DNA of 62,529 bases from an uncultured Saprospiraceae bacterium (GTDB taxonomy: Bacteria; Bacteroidota; Bacteroidia; Chitinophagales; Saprospiraceae). The stretch lies in the NCBI GenBank assembly GCA_937950315.1, contig CALFDU010000067.1, positions 1 to 62,529 of the forward strand, read 5' to 3'. A program made the position numbers and the translations under genes. Below are positions 25,965 to 34,744 of this stretch, in pieces (positions within the stretch are counted from its first letter, which is position 1; each line of letters begins with the position of its first letter). The notes beneath the pieces were generated by a model. It did not search any database, was not told the origin of the DNA, and worked only from the letters and a program-made list of their open reading frames with translations.

Positions 25965-26207
25965 TATGATAAGTTAATTGCGATATAAAAGACCCGCACA
26001 TAGGGTGTCACAAGGGCTTGGTTAAGCTACTTGGTTTTACTTTTAGGAAGGAGGAGTGTTGTAGTTTATGCTGAAATGTAGATGGTGTTTATCACCACTG
26101 ATCAAATACTGAAAAGTCCAATTTCTTATTTAATAGAATGATGTATGTAAGGCTCGAGCTTAGGATTTCATTAGTCTTCTATGGCTTCCAGTCGATTACT
26201 CGATTAC
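25965..26207 (+). repeat. Interspersed repeat, two tail fragments in tandem
   Basis: One tail-like piece (GACCCGCACATAGGGTGTCA, then GGGCTTGG) ends about 26035. A second runs from 26040 (GGAGGAGTGTTGTAG, TATGCTGAAATGTAGA, CAAATACTGAAAAGTCC) to TTACTCGATTAC, with the box at 26199–26206. The lipoprotein gene stops 12 bp after the box. The head hairpins are not recognisable to the left (25786–25964). Confidence 0.65.
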
Positions 26208-26218
26208 TTATTGTCATT

Positions 26219-26893
26219 TTAGAAGCTCGGCATTTCTTCTACTACCTTGAATTCTGGTATTTCAAAAATAGTGCTATCTAATTCTTGTGATTTGAATTCT
26301 ATCATATCAATAATTAATAAACCTGGAATTTCTGATCTAATGGGAAGTGTTTTAATTTTGTTGATTGTCTTTCTCCCAAATAGGGTGCCTTTGTAAGTGT
26401 CTTCCTCTATGTGTATCAAATTTGAGTTGTACCAAATTAAAACATGGCCTATGGTCATATTTACTCGGATAGCTTTACAGTCGATTTTGTTTATTGTTGC
26501 AATGGTGTCTAATTCTATTATCTCTTTAATTTTTATAAAAGATTCTTTGTTGTAGTCTTGTACTGTGACAGTATCAGATTCTAATTGCCACGCATAATGT
26601 AGGCTGTCTTTAGCGTTGTAAATTTGCTTTCCAATTGCTAAACCTGAATTAATTTCGGCGGCAAATTGACCACTTTTGTAGTAGTTTTTTTGCAGAACAA
26701 AACCTTGTTCACCAGTTATTTCTTTCAACTTCAATTTCCATTCTTCATCCGATATCTTGTCAGGTTTTGGTGTTATAAATTTGTATGTAACATATCCTTC
26801 AAAGGAATTTGTTTCTTGTTTGTTGTCCTTTGTGTTTTTAGTAATTGAACAGCCAAAAAGAACTAGGAAAATCAAATAATATTTTGGGTTCAT
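26219..26893 (-). CDS. Hypothetical lipoprotein (DUF4412-like)
   Basis: The 224-residue protein starts MNPKYYLIFLVLFGCSI, a lipobox with Cys15. The mature beta-rich part (EGYVTYKF…YKSGQFAAEI…INKIDCKAIRV…LIWYNSN) resembles small lipoproteins that may bind lipid or peptide (LolA/DUF4412 style). Its stop sits 12 bp from a repeat tail, and another repeat head begins about 70 bp beyond its start. Confidence 0.6.
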   Translation of the reverse strand: MNPKYYLIFLVLFGCSITKNTKDNKQETNSFEGYVTYKFITPKPDKISDEEWKLKLKEITGEQGFVLQKNYYKSGQFAAEINSGLAIGKQIYNAKDSLHYAWQLESDTVTVQDYNKESFIKIKEIIELDTIATINKIDCKAIRVNMTIGHVLIWYNSNLIHIEEDTYKGTLFGRKTINKIKTLPIRSEIPGLLIIDMIEFKSQELDSTIFEIPEFKVVEEMPSF

Positions 26894-26964
26894 AATTATA
26901 AGGTTGAGTAAGATTTTCGTTCTTAATTATTTGTGTCAGGATTATAGGTGATATTTTTAAGCCA

Positions 26965-27215
26965 ACAGCTCCACTTAAATAGTCATTGATTCACCAATAA
27001 TACACGATTTTGGCAAAAGTTCACCTTATGCTTACAAGGTACCTATTTTATATCTCCTTTTAAAAATAGGTGATTAAAGCATTGATTAGAACGCAAAAGT
27101 CTTGGTAGCGATATTATGGCCTTGATTGTAGGAGGAAGGAGATGATAGGCATGGTCAATGATTCATGAAAATCAAAGTCAAATTCTCACTTCAAATCGTT
27201 TTGTAATATTTAATG
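26965..27215 (+). repeat. Interspersed structured repeat, diverged copy
   Basis: TAGTCATTGATTCACC, TTACAAGGTACCTATTTTAT and a second hairpin ATCTCCT (27052–27058) with AGGTGAT (27068–27074), one mismatch, follow the family order. The middle and tail are weak. The copy lies between divergently oriented genes. Confidence 0.65.
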
Positions 27216-27285
27216 CATTTATTTACAACCAAAGTAAATGTTGTTTTCGTTATGATAAGGAAGGATAGATTTATTAGAATCAAAA

Positions 27286-27765
27286 TTGATTAAGCTGGAA
27301 AAAGTATCAAGAGTTTTCTTTGTAACAATAAGCATGTTGTTTTCAACAATGAGCACTGGATTAGGACAAGTTCAAAATGCACAGATTGAAAAAATCCGAT
27401 ATTCTGAAATAAATCTAGGTCTTGCAAAGACATATGATTTGGTTGATTATGGTTTAGGCTTGTCGTATTTGAGAGGAGAAACTTACATTTTTAAAAACAA
27501 CTTTATTTTTGAATGGGAAATAGGTATGGCTTTACCAACCCTTGCAACTGGGAAATTAGGGTTTGGTCTCCGAATCAATAAAATAAACTATACTATTGGT
27601 ATTAGACCTTATCCATCTACAACATACTTTCAGGTAGGATTTCCAGGATCAAAAAATAGAATTCTGTTGATATCATTTGAGTATAATCCTAGGAAAGAAT
27701 TTACAAATTTTTCAGGATTGTCCAATGGGAACATTAATATTGGTTATCGGTTTTCTCGAGAGTAG
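27286..27765 (+). CDS. Hypothetical exported protein
   Basis: The 159-residue protein probably starts at TTG 27286, preceded by AAGGAAGG; a later ATG would cut into the signal peptide (about 8–27, ending TGLGQ). The mature part (YSEINLGLAKTYDLVDYGLG … NRILLISFEYNP … NINIGYRFSRE) reads as short amphipathic strands ending in an aromatic-rich C-terminus, as in a small outer-membrane beta-barrel. The function is unknown. Confidence 0.55.
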   Translation: MIKLEKVSRVFFVTISMLFSTMSTGLGQVQNAQIEKIRYSEINLGLAKTYDLVDYGLGLSYLRGETYIFKNNFIFEWEIGMALPTLATGKLGFGLRINKINYTIGIRPYPSTTYFQVGFPGSKNRILLISFEYNPRKEFTNFSGLSNGNINIGYRFSRE

Positions 27766-27871
27766 ACTTGAAGGCGATTTTGATTACTAATGCGTTAATA
27801 AGGAAATAGATTTTAGGAATTTAAGCTCTAGTTGTACTATAATTATATAATACGATTATAAATGTCACATG

Positions 27872-29034
27872 CTAAAAGCCAATTTCCAAAACACCTATTC
27901 TTGTAATGTCACATTCCGGGGGAAGACCTATTTGATCCCGATAATCGTAGATCAAATTATATTTTTTAGGCCCTTTTATTAAATTTATAACACCTCTTAT
28001 TTCAGGAACAGCCAATTCTTCGTATCCAATTAATTCACCAACATTGTTTATGTCAATCTGAAAACAATTTCCATTCGATATTGTCGAAAAAATTCTTAGT
28101 GTACTATCATTATGCCTGAAACCTAAAATTCCAAACTGACCAGGAAGAGAAGAATATTGATGTTCAATCTCGTAATTGTTTTTCCATTTAACTTCTAGGT
28201 TCTCCTTAAGAAGAACTGCAAAAACATCACCGCTTAAAAAATTACCAATCAGAAAAATCTCCCCAGATTCTAAATAAGTGGCAGTACTGATTTTTGCATT
28301 TTCAAAAATAAACTCCTTTGATAATAATTCATTTCCATCTTTATCAAGTTTTACGATGGTTGTAATTTGAGGATCTAACCATATGTGGCTATTATAAACT
28401 ACTATTAATTCTGAGTTAGAAGTAAAAATTATGTCATCAATCAATTGACCTTCATTTTCACTGATTAAATGACTCCATATCTTATTTCCAAATAGGTCTG
28501 CACAAAATATTTCGATACTTAATCCATCATTAGAAGTATTGGCAAAATAAAGTAAATCATTAAGCCCCATGACCATTTTTATATTTCCATTGTTTGAAAA
28601 GCCAGAAAAGGTGCCGATTCCTTTGCTGTTTCCAGACGCATCAAAACTTCTAGTTATTAAGTCATCTTTTTTTTCCCGACATAAATTAAATCGGATGAAT
28701 TATTATAATCTATTGCAATGGGAATTTCTTCAATAAAATTTTTACTCCATAATATTTCCATTGAATTATTATAAAAGTGAATTCTTGAATCAATTGGCTG
28801 ACAAAAACATGATGATCCTGTTGAGGAGCAATTGGTGGTATCTATAATTTCTTGATAAACGACACCAAAATTTCCTTCTGATGAAACATCAAAATAATTT
28901 GAATCAACAATTTTTCCTAAAATGTTATCTTGATAAATTGAATGATTTTCGGCGGTCGATTTACTACAAGATTTTATTATTAATATCCCAAATAGTAGAA
29001 TTGTTAGTAAGTTGTAAAATTTGATTTTTTTCAC
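27872..29034 (-). pseudogene. Frameshifted lipoprotein gene (possible -1 frameshift at A_AAA_AAG)
   Basis: Two pieces, 28657–29034 (125 codons, lipobox IIKSCSK) and a downstream reading frame through 27872, join into one protein if the ribosome slips back one base at A_AAA_AAG (plus-strand 28666–28672). The shifted frame reads GKKKDDLITRSFDASGNSKG without a stop and continues directly to MVMGLNDLLYFAN. The combined product of about 388 residues is a propeller-like lipoprotein. It may be a pseudogene, a phase-variable gene, a sequencing error in an 8-base A run, or programmed frameshifting. Confidence 0.65.
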
Positions 29035-29104
29035 TATTTGATATTTAAAAGGGTCATAGAGATTTCTATTTTACAATTGATTGGTTGAAATAAAAGCTTT
29101 ACAC

Positions 29105-29215
29105 GCATTCCCTAAAAGTTAATCACGGAATACCCGTTAAACCTAGACTATTATTAAGAATTTATTAATGCCTTTACAAAATACATATTTCATTCCTACT
29201 TAATAGATACATTCA
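29105..29215 (+). repeat. Interspersed repeat, degenerate head
   Basis: GTTAATCACGG, ATACCCGTTAAACC, GACTATT and TTTACAAAATACATATTTCA line up with the head of copy 1 (TGATCACCCGTTAACC, ACTATT, TTACAAAGTACTCATTT). The second hairpin is nearly lost. It is the last recognisable member at the right end of the dense repeat region; 29216–29285 shows nothing. Confidence 0.45.
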
Positions 29216-29285
29216 AAATCCCCTCTCAATTCTTTCACCCCATGAATTTCATCTAGCGGTTTTCCCCCATTTTTACCTTACTCAC

Positions 29286-29308
29286 CCAAAACCACATGAA
29301 GATGTGAT
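29286..29308 (+). promoter_or_regulatory. Palindromic operator upstream of the adhesin gene
   Basis: CCAAAAC followed by CACATGAAGATGTG and AT. The same block occurs upstream of the barrel gene at 34664–34686 (CACATGTTCATGTG). It is 45 bp before the first base of a TAnnTTTG box, at the place of the missing -33 element, which suggests an activator site. Confidence 0.6.
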
Positions 29309-29330
29309 AAAAACTCTCATCGAGCCAACC

Positions 29331-29338
29331 TATTTTTG
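29331..29338 (+). promoter_or_regulatory. -7 promoter element TATTTTTG
   Basis: TATTTTTG fits the Bacteroidota -7 consensus TAnnTTTG, 36 bp upstream of the adhesin start. The following GCAGTA also follows the matching box at 34708. Confidence 0.6.
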
Positions 29339-29374
29339 CAGTATTATTTTTAGTAACCCCTAAAAAATCATACA

Positions 29375-32300
29375 ATGAGAACATTTACTTGCTCTTTGAT
29401 TACTCTATTTTTATTAATCAGTACATTCGGTACAGCACAACTCACAGAATATGAAGGTGATATTTGTGGTAGTAATGAAGATGTAACTCAATTCTGTCCC
29501 AACCTTCAACTCTTTGACATCAGTGTCAGTGGTGAAGGTGTTCTTGGTGAAAATAACCGAGGAATCTTAGAGGTATTTGTTGATCTTGATCAGATAGGTG
29601 GTTGGGATGGCGAGATGTATTTAATCTCTCCCGATGGCGATGAGTACCTATTGGCAAATTTCTTTTCTTTTCCAGGCTATACTGGTCCATCTTCTGGAGA
29701 AATTCTGGATGTTAGTTTTGGTAATTGTGCATCCTACCCGGATACCAATACGGGTGGAAATCCATCTGGTGAAATCTTTTTCCCTATGGAAAGCTTTGCG
29801 GAATTAAATAGCAGTGGTGGCTCTGCAGATGGTACTTGGTCTATCGGCATTTGCCAGAACTTTACCAAAGACTCAGGTCTTATAACTGTTTATTGCGTAT
29901 CCGTATCCTTTGGCGCTATTTGCCCAGAGATTGAAGAAGCAATTACTACGCCTGCAGATTGTGGACAAACCAATGGTTCAGTAGAGTTTGTTTCGGGAGG
30001 GACAGGCTATTGTGGAGGAAGCTTGGTATATTCTTTAGATGGTATTGATTTTGAATCTACCACTACTTTTTCTGATTTACCGGCAGGCTCATATACGGGA
30101 TATATTGCTTATTTGGCTTTTTCAAATTTGACGGAAGTAGAACAAGAAGAAATGAAGGATAAAGGATCTATCAATAAAGCTTTACTCCCAGGAGATTGTA
30201 TAACAGATTTTGAATTTACGATTGAAGAAGCACTGGATGTAACTCCACCTAGCATCGACAATTGCCCTGTAAACCAAACAGTAATTTTAGATGAAAGTTG
30301 CTTTATGGAATTCTTCATAACCGATCCTAGCATCATTGACGATTGTGGGGTTGATTTTGATAATTCTGGCGCAACGATCACCACACCCAATGGCGATGTT
30401 TCATCGGCAGGTGTTAGTCCAGGTAACACTTTTCCGTACACTTGGAATGCTCCTGGTAACTATATCTTTGATTGGTTTGTGACTGACTTTGAAGGCAATC
30501 AAAGTACTTGCCAGACGGTAGTAACCATTCTGGATGAAACGCCACCATTTTGGGAAAACAACGAAGTAGTTGTTGATATTGAATGTGGTGTTGATGATGT
30601 TATGGCAACAGTCGATCAATATTTTGGAGAATTGCTTGCCTTTGATGCATGTGGTGGACTTGTTACTTTTTCTGCTCCCATCAATGTAGTAACACCGCAA
30701 TGCGGAGGTTCTGAGTGGAGTGATTGGTTCTATACAATAACAGATGAATCAGGCAATGTCAATACAATACAAGGAGAGATTCTTATCAATGTAAATGACA
30801 ATTTACCTCCTACATTGACCGGCGTGCCTTCAGCTGATGTTACCATAAGTTGTGGAGATGATTTTCCAGCCATTCCTGAAGTGGGAGTGGATGTGTTTGC
30901 TGATGATCTATGTGCAGGTGACATATCGAGTTTGATCACTGTTTCATCTTCAATCTCACTGGGCGATTGTTTGATTGGTGAACCCATTGAAATTCATAGC
31001 TATTCTTATTCAGTTGATGATGGTTGCGGAAATGTTGCCATCGAATCGTTTTCTGTTTTAATATTCAACGATCAACAACCTGTTTGGGATGCGCCTTATT
31101 CGGCCACTGATCCTATTGATATAACTTTAGAATGTGGAGTAGATGATTTGCCTGGAGCTATTGCTGCCAATACCCCTACCGCTCAGGGTTGCAATGGTCC
31201 TACGGATATATCAATCTCAGCATTACAAGAAATCGATCCTTGTCCTGCACCATCCAATGCTGAAGATTTGTTCTATACCTATCAAGCAACAGATGAGTGC
31301 AACAATCAAAATTTCACCAATGTATTTATCCATTATCTAGATACGCAAGCACCAATATTGAATGGAATTCCGGCAGATGTTACTGTCAATTGTAATGAAA
31401 GCTTGCCAGTATTTCCTGACGTGACGGCCATGGATGTGTGTGAAGGTGATGTAACTTCTTTGATAGAATACAATTTTGAAATAACTGCATCTTCATGTGA
31501 TTTTCAGCAAAATTCTTTTGTTGAATTACATACGTGGACGGCGTTCGATTTGTGTGGCAACAATATATCGGCCTTGTGGACCGTCACCGTTTTCAACGAT
31601 GAAGAAGTAGACCTAGGAGAAGATCTTGTTGCATGTACTGGTGAAGTCGTTACACTGAGTTCGAGTGGACTGTCTGGTGAATATGCATGGTCAACAGGGG
31701 AGACAACGGCTACCATCGATGTAGATCAAGCAGGTGAATATTTTGTTACTGTTACTGGCTTGAGTGGATGCTGCAGCGTGGATAATGTGACTGTTGGTTT
31801 TGAAGATTTTCCGATGGCTACTGCGACTGGAGGTGTCCTGGATTGCAGCGGAACCGACATTCAGATTTTTGGTAATTCTTCAGTGGCAAATGTTACGTAT
31901 TCTTGGACAGGTCCAGGTGGATTTACTTCTAGCGAACAAAATCCAATGGTCAGTCAAGCAGGTACATACAACTTGACCATATTTACATCTGCGGGTTGCG
32001 ACGACTCTATTGATGCAATCGTCGAGGCAGATACCGATGCTCCAGATATAACAACAGCAGGTGGAACGATTGATTGCAACAATAGTATGGTTACGATCAT
32101 GGGTTCTTCTACGACCTCGGGAGTAAGCTACGCGTGGACTGGTCCCAATGGTTTTACTTCCGATATGCCAAGTCCAGATGTGACGGTAGCTGGTGAATAT
32201 AATTTGGTCATTACTGCGCCGAATGGGTGTGTTGCAGATGGGGTAGCCATCGTTGTTGATGATCTTGTGGTTCCTACCGCAAGTACAACAGGCGGTACCA

Positions 32301-34603
32301 TCAATTGTGACAATAGTTCTGTCACTTTGGTTACAACAAGTTCTGACGCTTCCGCAAATTTTTCCTGGTCGGGGCCAAATGGATTTTCTTCCAATGAACA
32401 AAATCCTGCAGTGGACAATCCAGGAACATACAACCTTATCGTTAGCTCGTCAAATGGGTGCACGAATATGGCTGTAGCAACAGTAAATATGGATACAAGC
32501 ATTCCTGATTTGAACGCGACTGGTGGAACCATCAGTTGTGCTTCTTCTACAGCACAATTGACTGCAGTGTCCAACACGGCAGGCGTGAGCTATCTATGGT
32601 CGGGGCCAAATGGCTTTACCAACAACACCGCCAATCCAGTGGTAGATGTTGCAGGAAATTACACCATCACGGTAGAAGCGACCAATGGCTGTGACTCCAC
32701 GCTAACAGTAGTGGTCAATCAAGACATTGCCAACCCGATAGCCAGTGTTCCAAACAATGTAATCACCTGTGCACAACCAACGGTAACCTTAATGCCAACA
32801 GCTTCTGATGGAGTTACTTTCGCATGGACTGGTCCTGGTGGTTTTACATCAAGTGAGGAGAATCCTGTCGTAAATATGGCTGGTATGTATAGCTTGGTAG
32901 TCACTTCCGCAAATGGTTGTACTGCAACCGCAAGTTCAACCATCACACAAGACAATACACCTCCTTCAATAACAGCATCAAATAATTTGGTTTTAAATTG
33001 TGCAAACCCAACGGCACAAATAATTGTGACAACGACCAATTCAGCCTTGACATATGTATGGACTGGTCCTGGTGGATTTACTTCCATGGAACAAAGTCCC
33101 ACAGTCTCAACAGCAGGAATGTATACGGTAGTCGCAACTGCAGCCAATGGTTGTAGTACCATGGCTAGCTCGAATATTACAGAAGATACAGCGTTGCCAA
33201 ATGCATCTGCATTGGGTGGCGAGCTGAATTGTGGAGCCAATACAGTTGCGCTTTCAGGATCTTCAACGACTCCAGGTGTGAGTTATGGTTGGGTAGGTCC
33301 TAACTCATTTAGCTCTACAGCACAGAACCCATCTGTGGGTTCGCCAGGAACATATACCTTGACAGTGACGGCAGCCAATGGTTGTACAGCGACAGCAACG
33401 GCTGAAGTAAATGCCGCCTCTGATTTGCCAAACATTTCGGCTTCAGGAGGAGAGATGAATTGTATCATTTTTGAAGTACAATTGATGGGTAATTCTACAA
33501 CGGCAGGTGCTTCTTTTACATGGACTGGTCCTGGCGGTTTTACTACCACAGATCAAAATCCAGTAGTGACTGAACCGGGTGAATACACCTTTATCGTAAT
33601 AGGACCGAATGATTGTATTTCAGAGACGGATGTTATGGTGACAATGGATAACTCTCAACCAGCTGTTGCAGCGATTGGGACACAATTAAGTTGTAATCAA
33701 TCTTCTGGCACACTGACAAGTAGCAGCAGTACTGCCAACGTTACTTTCCAATGGACAGGTCCTAATGGATTTTCTTCAACAGAACAAAATCCAGCAGTCA
33801 CCTTGCCTGGGGAATACTTCCTCGTTGTAACTGGCGAAAATGGATGTTCAGCAGAAACTTCTGTTCAGGTGACAGTGGATGAAGAATTACCGGTTGCCTC
33901 ACTGGACCTTCCAGAGATCGACTGCGACAACAATGAGATATTTTTAAGCATAGCCACTTCAGAGATGTACACATACAATTGGACCTTTGAAGGAAACACG
34001 ATTTCTTCAGCACAAGAAATCAGTATTTCTCAAGCAGGTACCTATACCGTAGATGTGATTGCGACAAATGGTTGTTCGGTGAGATTTGAATATGTCTTGG
34101 AAGAAGACCTTGTTGATCTTTTGGCTGAGATAGAAACAGTCGATGCTACATCAACTGAAAATGGATCTGCTACTTTGGAGGTGTTGAATTATGATAATAT
34201 CACCAGCATTGTATGGGACAATGGCGAGGTAGGCGCTTCCGCAAATGATCTTACTGCTGGTACGCACACAGTAATCGTGACTACGAATTTTGGATGTGAA
34301 TTTATTTTTGAATTTGATATCAATATGAGTACAGCGATCGATGAAATTGATTTTATTCAATCTTTCAATGTATATCCTACAGTGAGCAGTGATTTTGTCA
34401 ATCTTGAAATTGAATTTGAAAGAATGACCAATCCAGAAATATATCTCTACTCAACGCAAGGTGAGTTGATTCAAAAGATCAATGTCAGAGCAAGTAGAGT
34501 GGTCAATGAAAGAATAGACCTACAAGCACTTAGTGCAGGTGTCTATATCCTTTCAGTAAGAGCAGAAGGAAAAATCAAGACGAATAGAATTGTGAAAATG
34601 TAA
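29375..34603 (+). CDS. Giant T9SS adhesin with Ig-like repeats
   Basis: The 1742-residue protein has a signal peptide (1–22) and an N-terminal domain (about 30–175) like a proprotein-convertase P-domain (GILEVFVDLDQIGGWDGEMY … DGTWSIGICQNF). Several HYR-like modules follow (VTPPSIDNCPVNQTVI and similar), then about ten Ig-like repeats of 77 residues from about 810 to 1580. Each repeat has a Cys near its start, W(T/S)GP(G/N)GF in the middle and NGC near its end, so an intradomain disulfide is likely. A T9SS sorting domain (FNVYPTVSSDFVNLEI … GVYILSVRAEGK) closes it. It should be a surface adhesin. Confidence 0.85.
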   Translation: MRTFTCSLITLFLLISTFGTAQLTEYEGDICGSNEDVTQFCPNLQLFDISVSGEGVLGENNRGILEVFVDLDQIGGWDGEMYLISPDGDEYLLANFFSFPGYTGPSSGEILDVSFGNCASYPDTNTGGNPSGEIFFPMESFAELNSSGGSADGTWSIGICQNFTKDSGLITVYCVSVSFGAICPEIEEAITTPADCGQTNGSVEFVSGGTGYCGGSLVYSLDGIDFESTTTFSDLPAGSYTGYIAYLAFSNLTEVEQEEMKDKGSINKALLPGDCITDFEFTIEEALDVTPPSIDNCPVNQTVILDESCFMEFFITDPSIIDDCGVDFDNSGATITTPNGDVSSAGVSPGNTFPYTWNAPGNYIFDWFVTDFEGNQSTCQTVVTILDETPPFWENNEVVVDIECGVDDVMATVDQYFGELLAFDACGGLVTFSAPINVVTPQCGGSEWSDWFYTITDESGNVNTIQGEILINVNDNLPPTLTGVPSADVTISCGDDFPAIPEVGVDVFADDLCAGDISSLITVSSSISLGDCLIGEPIEIHSYSYSVDDGCGNVAIESFSVLIFNDQQPVWDAPYSATDPIDITLECGVDDLPGAIAANTPTAQGCNGPTDISISALQEIDPCPAPSNAEDLFYTYQATDECNNQNFTNVFIHYLDTQAPILNGIPADVTVNCNESLPVFPDVTAMDVCEGDVTSLIEYNFEITASSCDFQQNSFVELHTWTAFDLCGNNISALWTVTVFNDEEVDLGEDLVACTGEVVTLSSSGLSGEYAWSTGETTATIDVDQAGEYFVTVTGLSGCCSVDNVTVGFEDFPMATATGGVLDCSGTDIQIFGNSSVANVTYSWTGPGGFTSSEQNPMVSQAGTYNLTIFTSAGCDDSIDAIVEADTDAPDITTAGGTIDCNNSMVTIMGSSTTSGVSYAWTGPNGFTSDMPSPDVTVAGEYNLVITAPNGCVADGVAIVVDDLVVPTASTTGGTINCDNSSVTLVTTSSDASANFSWSGPNGFSSNEQNPAVDNPGTYNLIVSSSNGCTNMAVATVNMDTSIPDLNATGGTISCASSTAQLTAVSNTAGVSYLWSGPNGFTNNTANPVVDVAGNYTITVEATNGCDSTLTVVVNQDIANPIASVPNNVITCAQPTVTLMPTASDGVTFAWTGPGGFTSSEENPVVNMAGMYSLVVTSANGCTATASSTITQDNTPPSITASNNLVLNCANPTAQIIVTTTNSALTYVWTGPGGFTSMEQSPTVSTAGMYTVVATAANGCSTMASSNITEDTALPNASALGGELNCGANTVALSGSSTTPGVSYGWVGPNSFSSTAQNPSVGSPGTYTLTVTAANGCTATATAEVNAASDLPNISASGGEMNCIIFEVQLMGNSTTAGASFTWTGPGGFTTTDQNPVVTEPGEYTFIVIGPNDCISETDVMVTMDNSQPAVAAIGTQLSCNQSSGTLTSSSSTANVTFQWTGPNGFSSTEQNPAVTLPGEYFLVVTGENGCSAETSVQVTVDEELPVASLDLPEIDCDNNEIFLSIATSEMYTYNWTFEGNTISSAQEISISQAGTYTVDVIATNGCSVRFEYVLEEDLVDLLAEIETVDATSTENGSATLEVLNYDNITSIVWDNGEVGASANDLTAGTHTVIVTTNFGCEFIFEFDINMSTAIDEIDFIQSFNVYPTVSSDFVNLEIEFERMTNPEIYLYSTQGELIQKINVRASRVVNERIDLQALSAGVYILSVRAEGKIKTNRIVKM

Positions 34604-34610
34604 GTAATCA

Positions 34611-34653
34611 AAGGAAAGCCCCGTAAAATGCATGCATGAATGGGGCTTTCCTT
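34611..34653 (+). terminator. Strong hairpin after the adhesin gene
   Basis: AAGGAAAGCCCC (34611–34622) pairs perfectly with GGGGCTTTCCTT (34642–34653); the 19-base loop holds ATGCATGCAT. It begins 8 bp after the stop. No strong T-run follows, so it may end transcription inefficiently or protect the mRNA 3' end. Confidence 0.6.
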
Positions 34654-34663
34654 GATTCTTAGG

Positions 34664-34686
34664 CCAAAACCACATGTTCATGTGAT
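34664..34686 (+). promoter_or_regulatory. Palindromic operator upstream of the barrel operon
   Basis: CCAAAAC then CACATGTTCATGTG, a perfect 6+2+6 palindrome, then AT. It is nearly identical to the site at 29286–29308 and lies at the same distance (44 versus 45 bp) from its -7 box. Confidence 0.65.
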
Positions 34687-34707
34687 GTAGAAGGTGTAAT
34701 TAACAGT

Positions 34708-34715
34708 TAATTTTG
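34708..34715 (+). promoter_or_regulatory. -7 promoter element TAATTTTG
   Basis: TAATTTTG fits TAnnTTTG and is followed by CAGTA, as at the adhesin promoter. It lies 29 bp upstream of the barrel gene start. Confidence 0.6.
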
Positions 34716-34744
34716 CAGTACCCGCAAAACTCCAATTTGAAAAA

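Noticed and set aside
30109-33549. Long open frames on the minus strand opposite the adhesin.
   Set aside because: They mirror the repetitive, low-stop codon usage of the adhesin; none has a start context or domain.
31810-34115. A CRISPR or tandem DNA repeat array.
   Set aside because: The repeats are 77-codon protein domains with variable third positions and an open reading frame; spacers of constant size are absent.
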